Source: Rickettsia sp. Oklahoma-10 (GTDB lineage Bacteria; Pseudomonadota; Alphaproteobacteria; Rickettsiales; Rickettsiaceae). From it: a DNA stretch of 64,000 nucleotides. Shown piece by piece: positions 58,595 through 64,000 of this stretch (its first letter is position 1; each line of letters starts with the position of its first letter). The notes under the pieces are model-generated. The model was not told where the DNA came from, did not search any database, and saw nothing but the letters and a program-made list of their open reading frames with translations. The position numbers and the translations under genes were made by a program. The DNA is taken from positions 389,501-453,500 of the forward strand of contig NZ_CP157197.1 of NCBI RefSeq assembly GCF_039954865.1, in the 5' to 3' direction.

Positions 58595-59239
58595 ATGACT
58601 AATAATGAGAAAATGATAAATAATCAAAAATCAACTGATAGCTGCGAGCTTTTTCGTCGTCAAGCTAAATTTGTAGCTGGTGCTATGAATATAAATCAAA
58701 TTCCTAATTTCTCATTACCGGAAATTGCTTTTGTCGGTAAATCAAATGTTGGTAAATCAAGTCTCATAAACACTATATGTAATAATAAAAATCTTGCTAA
58801 AGTTTCTAATACTCCAGGGCGTACTGGGCAAATCAATTTCTTTAACCTTGCAGATAAACTTATTATAGTTGATCTTCCAGGTTATGGTTTTGCTAATGTA
58901 CCTATATCAGTCAAAGAACAGTGGGAGTTATTAATTAGTTATTATTTACAAAATAGCCATAATTTAAGGTTAGTTAACTTATTGATTGACTCAAGAAGAG
59001 GCATAAAAGAAAACGATAAAAAAGTAGCTGAGCTATTACTTAAGAATAAACGAAATTTTCAAATGATTTTTACAAAGTTCGATAAAGTTACGGATTGTAA
59101 AAACCTGACTGATGAAGCACAGAATTTTCTTGCAACTTTAAACTACTCATGTAATGTTATGTATGTAAGTAGTAGGAGTAAAGAAGGTGCAAGAGAACTT
59201 AAAGCTAGTTTGGCAAAATGCATCAAACATGAAAGGTAA
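58595..59239 (+). CDS. engB: Ribosome-biogenesis GTPase EngB (YsxC)
   Basis: EngB is a small GTPase that helps assemble the 50S subunit. The 214-residue protein has G1 [15 protein letters not shown]2/G3 with [12 protein letters not shown] and [11 protein letters not shown], and G4 TKFDK, followed by YVSSRSKEG as G5. Its last 11 bases overlap the next gene. Confidence 0.95.
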   Translation: MTNNEKMINNQKSTDSCELFRRQAKFVAGAMNINQIPNFSLPEIAFVGKSNVGKSSLINTICNNKNLAKVSNTPGRTGQINFFNLADKLIIVDLPGYGFANVPISVKEQWELLISYYLQNSHNLRLVNLLIDSRRGIKENDKKVAELLLKNKRNFQMIFTKFDKVTDCKNLTDEAQNFLATLNYSCNVMYVSSRSKEGARELKASLAKCIKHER

Positions 59240-60110
59240 AGAGATAGATAGTATTTCTTCATTAAATAACATTGCTATAATTAAGAATATAATAAAGTGT
59301 AGTAGTGAGCTGAAAAATCAAGTAATAGTTCTAAAATTACCTACTACTGTTATTATTGACGATAAATTATTTACGGCTTTTATTGAATCTGTTAGATTGC
59401 TTGAGATGTGTGATGCTAAAGTATATATAGTACATGATCATATTGATTTACAAAGTGCGTCTTTAATATCACAAATAGATGAAAACTTTAGTCAAAAGAT
59501 TAGTAAAATAAGCGACTATATTTCTCTAAATAACCCTATTATTATGGAGATTTTATCCAGTTACGTTAACAAGCTTATAGTAACAAAGTTAAGTAGTATA
59601 GGTTGTTATGCAGTTGGTATTTCGGGTAAGGATGCTAATTTACTGCAAGCAAAAAAACCAAAATTATCTCACCGAAAAATTGTAAATCATGATGTTATAA
59701 ATGTTGGTTTTTTAAGTGAGCCTATTCTGGTTAATCCAGAAATTTTATTAAATTTTGAAGATAATAATATTATACCTGTAATAGCACCATTTGCTAACGA
59801 TGATCGGGAGAAAACACATTTATTAAATGTTAACTTAACAGTATTAACAATTACTTCTGCATTAAGTGCAGAGCATTTAATATTGCCATATGAGATATTA
59901 GAGGTATCCGAGACATTGCCGTATAATATAAAAATACGAGATATTAACTTATTGAAATCAATGTTAGATGATACTAATAATTTTATTGAAGAAGAATTAA
60001 TTAAAATAGCAGTTAATGTACTTGAAAATAATAACAGTTACATACATTTTGTAAATAGCGGAGTACCGAATGCAATATTGTCAACTATATTTGATATTAA
60101 TATAAATTAA
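59229..60110 (+). CDS. Degenerate acetylglutamate-kinase-like protein
   Basis: The ATG at 59229 ([20 protein letters not shown]) overlaps engB by 11 bases and gives 293 residues, the length of ArgB. The middle keeps the family string [14 protein letters not shown], with [15 protein letters not shown] and IIPVIAPFA after it. The ATP and substrate motifs are lost: the KYGG box reads LKLPTT, the HGGGP loop reads VHDHIDL, and the C-terminal GTxI-like region is NSGVPNAIL. No other arginine gene is present. I infer a protein that no longer acts as a kinase; it is conserved in the genus as far as I recall under the name argB. Confidence 0.75.
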   Translation: MKGKEIDSISSLNNIAIIKNIIKCSSELKNQVIVLKLPTTVIIDDKLFTAFIESVRLLEMCDAKVYIVHDHIDLQSASLISQIDENFSQKISKISDYISLNNPIIMEILSSYVNKLIVTKLSSIGCYAVGISGKDANLLQAKKPKLSHRKIVNHDVINVGFLSEPILVNPEILLNFEDNNIIPVIAPFANDDREKTHLLNVNLTVLTITSALSAEHLILPYEILEVSETLPYNIKIRDINLLKSMLDDTNNFIEEELIKIAVNVLENNNSYIHFVNSGVPNAILSTIFDININ

Positions 60111-60160
60111 TGAAAATAGCAAATTATATCTGCTATTAATTAAATTAAGAGAGGTTTTTT

Positions 60161-60448
60161 ATGGCAGGAACATTATCATCCGATCTTTTATTTGTAGGGT
60201 TGACTAGACCACCAATGATATTTGGAGTAAGTATTAAGTTTGCTGCATTAAATATGATAATGACGATGATAGTATTTATTTGGAGTAACGGTATTATAAT
60301 TTTATTCGTTGCAGCGGTTTTGCATTTGATAGCTTATATTATATGTTTTAAAGAACCAAGGTTCATAGAATTATATTTAAATAAAATGTCAAGAACTAGC
60401 CAATGTCCTAATAAATTTTACTACGGAGCAAATTCGTATGGTATTTGA
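60161..60448 (+). CDS. virB3: Type IV secretion protein VirB3
   Basis: VirB3 is a small inner-membrane part of the type IV secretion system. The 95-residue protein starts with the family string LFVGLTRPPMIFGVSIKFAA and has two hydrophobic helices, then CFKEPRFIELYLNKM, as in other VirB3 proteins. It lies ahead of virB4, the standard order. A strong AGAGAGG site precedes the ATG. Confidence 0.92.
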   Translation: MAGTLSSDLLFVGLTRPPMIFGVSIKFAALNMIMTMIVFIWSNGIIILFVAAVLHLIAYIICFKEPRFIELYLNKMSRTSQCPNKFYYGANSYGI

Positions 60449-60482
60449 GTTTGATGTCATTCCCACCTATACTAGAAAGCAT

Positions 60483-60660
60483 TGTTGTGTGGCTCGGTAA
60501 ATCGGTTTTTATCCCACGACTTGTAAGCTGCTAGAACCAGATGAAAATGTCAAAATATATACTAAAAGTTGTTTTTTGGATACTGTGGTCAAGCTAAGGT
60601 ATGATGTCGCATATGTTTTTTGATCTATGCGACACAAAGCCATGCAGTAGTGACATCAGT
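60483..60660. repeat. RPE-like element between virB3 and virB4
   Basis: It shows TTGTTGTGTGGCTCGGTAAA on the left and ATGCGACACAAAGCCATG on the right as loose inverted ends. Inside lie a GATACTGTGGTCAAGC arm that is also found at 63147-63235 and an AGCTGCTAGAACCAGATG arm. It reads as a reversed, diverged copy of the 58246 family. Confidence 0.5.
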
Positions 60661-60706
60661 GCAATCTTTCAGAAAGAATAAAATAATATTTTAAATCGGG
60701 TGAGTA

Positions 60707-63124
60707 ATGAAGTTATTTAGAACTAGAGCAGCTAAAGAATTAAGGTCTAAACAAGAAAGATCCACCTCACATTTTATTCCTTATAAATGTCATTGGGATA
60801 GTAATACCATTTTAACTAAAGATAATTCGTTATTACAAGTTATTAAAGTAAACGGCTTTTCTTTTGAAACTGCGGATGATGAAGATTTGGACATTAAGAA
60901 GAATATAAGAAATTCCTTACTCAAAAATATGTCTTCAGGAAATATCGTTATGTATTTCCATACTATTAGAAGACGTAAAGCAGTAATATTTGATGATACT
61001 GAATTTACTTATGATCCTACTGTAAAAGTACCTAATGATTTTATTACTTATTTAGGTGCAGAATGGCGTAAAAAACATGCAGGTAGTAAGTCGTTTTTTA
61101 ATGAATTATATATTAGCATTTTATATAAGCCTGATACTGGAGGTGCTGCTATAGTTGAGTATTTTCTCAAGAAGCTTAGACAAAAATCTAATAAAACCGC
61201 TTGGGAAAACGACATGAAAGAGATGAAAGAAAATCTTCAAGAAATGTCCACTAGAGTGGTTAATACATTCAGAAGTTATGGAGCAAGATTACTTGGAGTG
61301 CGTCAAACGCCGTCAGGTAATTATTGTGAAATTTTAGAATTTCTTTCATCTTTAGTTAATTGCGGTGATTCACCCGGTCCTATAGCATTACCGCGTGGTA
61401 CTATTGATGAATATTTACCAACACATCGCTTATTTTTTGATTCACGTACTATTGAAGCAAGAAGTCCGCTTGGCAAAAAATATGCAGGAATAATTAGTAT
61501 ACTTGAATATGGTCCTAATACTTCAGCGGGAATTTTTGATGGATTTCTGCAAATGCCTTTTGAATTTGTTATGACTCAAAGTTTTGTTTTTGCTAACCGA
61601 ACTGTAGCAATAGGTAAAATGCAATTACAACAAAACCGGATGATACAAGCAGGTGATAAAGCTACTTCACAAATTGCTGAAATTTCAATGGCGCTTGATA
61701 TGGCTACTAGCGGTGATATCGGTTTTGGTGAGCACCACTTATCCCTTTTATGTTCTGCAAATAGTATTAAATCTTTAGAGGATATATTGTCAATGGCAGC
61801 AGTTGAGCTGTCTAATTCAGGGATTCAACCGGTAAGAGAAAAGGTTAATATGGAACCTAGTTATTGGGGGCAACTACCCGGAAATATGGAATATATAGTA
61901 CGTAAATCTACTATAAACACCTTGAATATGGCTAGCTTTGCATCGCAGCATAATTACCCGCTTGGTAAGATTAAAGATAATCATTGGGGAGAATATGTCA
62001 CAGTGCTTGATACTACTTCAGGTACACCGTTTTATTTTAATTTCCATGTAAGGGATGTTGGACATACTCTAATTATTGGTCCAACAGGTGCCGGTAAAAC
62101 AGTTCTTATGAATTTTTTATGTGCTGAAGCACAAAAATTCAAACCTCGTATGTTCTTTTTTGATAAAGATCGAGGAGCAGAAATATTTATACGTGCTTTA
62201 AACGGGGTTTATACAGTAATTGATCCGGGTTTAAAATGCAATTTTAACCCTTTGCAGCTTGAAGATACTGGTGAGAATAGGGCGTTTATTTTAGAGTGGC
62301 TTCGTGTGCTTGTAACTTCTAACGGTGAAAGTTTAACTGCACAAGATAATAAAATCTTATCTCAAGCGGTAAGTGGTAATTTTAGATTAGACAGAAAAGA
62401 CAGAAGGCTTAGTACTGTTATAGCATTTCTTGGTATTGATACACCAAATAGTTTGGCAAGTAGGATGGCAATGTGGGTCGGTAAAGGTTCACATGCTAAA
62501 ATATTTGATAATGAAATAGATGATATCGATTTGCAAAAAGCAAGGGTATTCGGTTTTGATATGACTGAATTACTTAAAGACCCTATAAGTCTTGCACCGG
62601 TATTGTTATATATTTTCCATCGTATTAATATCTCTTTAGATGGGCAGAAAACCATGATAGTGCTTGATGAAGCATGGGCTTTGATCGATAATCCGGTATT
62701 TGCACCTAAGATCAAAGATTGGTTAAAAGTGTTGAGAAAATTAAATACTTTTGTTATATTTGCGACGCAGAGTGTTGAAGATGCTGCAAAAAGTAGAATT
62801 AGCGATACACTGATTCAACAAACAGCCACACAGATTTTTTTACCTAATTTGAAAGCTACGGATATTTATCGTAGTGCATTTATGTTAAGTCAGCGAGAAT
62901 ATATTTTAATTAAAACTACCGATCCTACTACACGTTATTTTTTAATAAAACAAGGAATAGATGCCGTAGTTGCCAAAGTTAATTTAGATGGTATGAATAA
63001 TATAATTAGTGTTTTATCTGGCAGAGTTGAGACTGTAATATTGCTTGATCAAATTAGAGAGAAATATGGAAATGATCCGGATAAGTGGTTACCTATATTT
63101 TATGAAGCAGTTAAAACATTATAG
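60707..63124 (+). CDS. virB4: Type IV secretion ATPase VirB4
   Basis: VirB4 powers assembly and transport in the type IV secretion system. The 805-residue protein has the CagE/TrbE/VirB N-terminal domain (residues about 150-400) and a P-loop domain: Walker A LIIGPTGAGKTVLMNF near residue 459, Walker B KTMIVLDEAWALIDN, then FVIFATQSVEDAAKS and QQTATQIFLPN. These are the standard VirB4 boxes. It lies between virB3 and virB6. A GGGTGAGTA site precedes the ATG. Confidence 0.96.
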   Translation: MKLFRTRAAKELRSKQERSTSHFIPYKCHWDSNTILTKDNSLLQVIKVNGFSFETADDEDLDIKKNIRNSLLKNMSSGNIVMYFHTIRRRKAVIFDDTEFTYDPTVKVPNDFITYLGAEWRKKHAGSKSFFNELYISILYKPDTGGAAIVEYFLKKLRQKSNKTAWENDMKEMKENLQEMSTRVVNTFRSYGARLLGVRQTPSGNYCEILEFLSSLVNCGDSPGPIALPRGTIDEYLPTHRLFFDSRTIEARSPLGKKYAGIISILEYGPNTSAGIFDGFLQMPFEFVMTQSFVFANRTVAIGKMQLQQNRMIQAGDKATSQIAEISMALDMATSGDIGFGEHHLSLLCSANSIKSLEDILSMAAVELSNSGIQPVREKVNMEPSYWGQLPGNMEYIVRKSTINTLNMASFASQHNYPLGKIKDNHWGEYVTVLDTTSGTPFYFNFHVRDVGHTLIIGPTGAGKTVLMNFLCAEAQKFKPRMFFFDKDRGAEIFIRALNGVYTVIDPGLKCNFNPLQLEDTGENRAFILEWLRVLVTSNGESLTAQDNKILSQAVSGNFRLDRKDRRLSTVIAFLGIDTPNSLASRMAMWVGKGSHAKIFDNEIDDIDLQKARVFGFDMTELLKDPISLAPVLLYIFHRINISLDGQKTMIVLDEAWALIDNPVFAPKIKDWLKVLRKLNTFVIFATQSVEDAAKSRISDTLIQQTATQIFLPNLKATDIYRSAFMLSQREYILIKTTDPTTRYFLIKQGIDAVVAKVNLDGMNNIISVLSGRVETVILLDQIREKYGNDPDKWLPIFYEAVKTL

Positions 63125-63146
63125 ATTGAAAGTGTGTCAAAAAGGA

Positions 63147-63235
63147 CTGTCATACTGTGGCTTGACCACAATATCTATAAAAATAATCAAGAATAGTATT
63201 ATGGATACTGTGGTCGTCAAGCCACAGTATGACAG
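63147..63235. repeat. Palindromic element between virB4 and virB6
   Basis: CTGTCATACTGTGGCTTGAC on the left and GTCAAGCCACAGTATGACAG on the right are exact inverted copies, and the palindrome goes on inward with CACAATATC and GGATACTGTG. It fills the whole gap between the genes and can form a long hairpin in the operon's RNA. Confidence 0.8.
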
Positions 63236-63265
63236 TGTTACTATACACGAGGCAAGTAACTAGTT

Positions 63266-64000
63266 ATGCAATTATTTCCTCATAGGATACTTATAACATT
63301 AGTAATAAGCTTTGCCTTAAATTTAGGGCTAGTCACTAACATTCATGCCAAAGATACTCTTGATAGCATTGTAGATGTTTTAAGCGGTTTAACTTGTGAA
63401 ACTCAAGGAGTCGGTGATTTATTACGTAGTGAATTCTCTCATACATGTATTGTTGCCCCGTTCTTTACTTTTGCAGTAATGAATCTAGTTTCTCCTGTTT
63501 TATACATGAATACGTTTTTAAAGCTTAAAATAAATGATAACGATTTATTTGGTAAGAATGAGCATGATGATTTTGGGTATTTTCCTGGAGGTCAATGCAC
63601 TCGTGAAAACAGAATTGATCCTAAAAAGCCGGAATTACGTTTTGCTTTATGTAGCAATACTAAATTAATTATAGCTCGAGCAGAAGCAGTAGCACAATCA
63701 GCACTTGCTATTGCTAAAGCTGTATTAACAGGGAGCGATCCTTGGGACGATATAAAAGAAGCATGGAAAAATAATAAAAAGGATTATTATGTTCCATATA
63801 GCGGTAAGCCTGGTGATGATGGTTTTGCCTTTGATATCGGCTTCCCTGTAATATATTGGAAAGTTATTCAAGATAAAGATAGAATATGTGTCTCAACAAA
63901 GGGTTTTACAGGAGATATTCCAGTCGGCTGTAAATATATGAAAGAGCCGTTTCCAAAATCTATGTATAATAGTTTTATGGATATAGAAGATAAGGATTTT
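63266..64000 (+). CDS. virB6: Large VirB6/TrbL-type secretion protein, N-terminal part (partial)
   Basis: The frame opens at ATG 63266 and is still open at the end of the window (245 codons). A signal peptide or membrane anchor (LITLVISFALNLGLVTNIHA) comes first. A cysteine-rich periplasmic domain follows (CETQGVG, SHTCIVAPFFTF, GGQCTREN), and then RAEAVAQSALAIAKAVLTGS. This fits the N-terminus of the very large rickettsial VirB6 proteins, whose TrbL membrane core lies further on, outside the window. The place after virB4 supports it. Confidence 0.82.
   Translation, partial: MQLFPHRILITLVISFALNLGLVTNIHAKDTLDSIVDVLSGLTCETQGVGDLLRSEFSHTCIVAPFFTFAVMNLVSPVLYMNTFLKLKINDNDLFGKNEHDDFGYFPGGQCTRENRIDPKKPELRFALCSNTKLIIARAEAVAQSALAIAKAVLTGSDPWDDIKEAWKNNKKDYYVPYSGKPGDDGFAFDIGFPVIYWKVIQDKDRICVSTKGFTGDIPVGCKYMKEPFPKSMYNSFMDIEDKDF

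Noticed and set aside
58316-58627. Minus-strand 103-codon frame before engB
   Set aside because: It consists of two palindromic elements and overlaps the engB start.

Overview
The window is a stretch of Rickettsia chromosome. The evidence is the AT-rich sequence, the obligate-intracellular gene set (ATP/ADP translocase, glycerol-3-phosphate and S-adenosylmethionine importers, Sca2 autotransporter, rickettsial-type VirB3/VirB4/VirB6), many half-decayed genes, and dispersed palindromic repeats of the Rickettsia palindromic element (RPE) type. The large Sca2 with two proline-rich tracts points to a spotted-fever-like lineage; I cannot name the species from sequence alone.

Layout. 1-2.6 kb: end of an MscS-type channel, then yidC-pgsA. 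2.6-6.2 kb: decayed genes plus one small secreted-protein gene. 6.2-9.6 kb: tlc1, a GlpT-type transporter and ndk. 9.6-16.7 kb: the tightly overlapping mnmG-rsmG-parA-parB block, then ettA, a small TatB-like membrane protein and kdsA. 16.7-18 kb: another decayed region. 18-24.6 kb: an A-type iron-sulfur carrier, dgt, argS, a SPOR-domain protein and parC. 24.6-27.1 kb: decayed sequence and a porin. 27.3-36.4 kb: dcd, secB, a CtrA-type response regulator, queF, a TrcR (DUF1013) regulator, a broken pntB, an OmpW-like barrel, a SAM transporter, a ProP-like MFS transporter, tRNA-Thr and secG. 37.3-42.8 kb: sca2. 43-50.4 kb: cysS, rpsB-tsf, then waaA, a lysophospholipid-acyltransferase-like gene and aspartate aminotransferase on the minus strand. 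50.7-57.9 kb: a TPR-methyltransferase, mlaA-mlaC, a broken prs, alr, mlaE-mlaF, a small membrane protein, rpmB-rpmE. 58-64 kb: initiator tRNA, engB, a degenerate acetylglutamate-kinase-like gene, virB3, virB4 and the start of a large virB6.

The genes fit one lifestyle. The cell imports ATP, G3P and SAM from the host and has lost what those imports replace: prs is a clear wreck, as is the transhydrogenase subunit pntB. It keeps envelope building (kdsA, waaA, alr, Mla lipid transport, YidC), host-actin manipulation (Sca2) and a type IV secretion system.

I found no mobile element with an intact transposase, no CRISPR array, and no clearly new multigene system. The most interesting items are the TatB-like small protein beside ettA, the orphan kinase-like protein that lacks the family's catalytic motifs, CCA microsatellites inside sca2, a perfect 23-bp inverted repeat between cysS and rpsB, and several genes caught in the act of decay.
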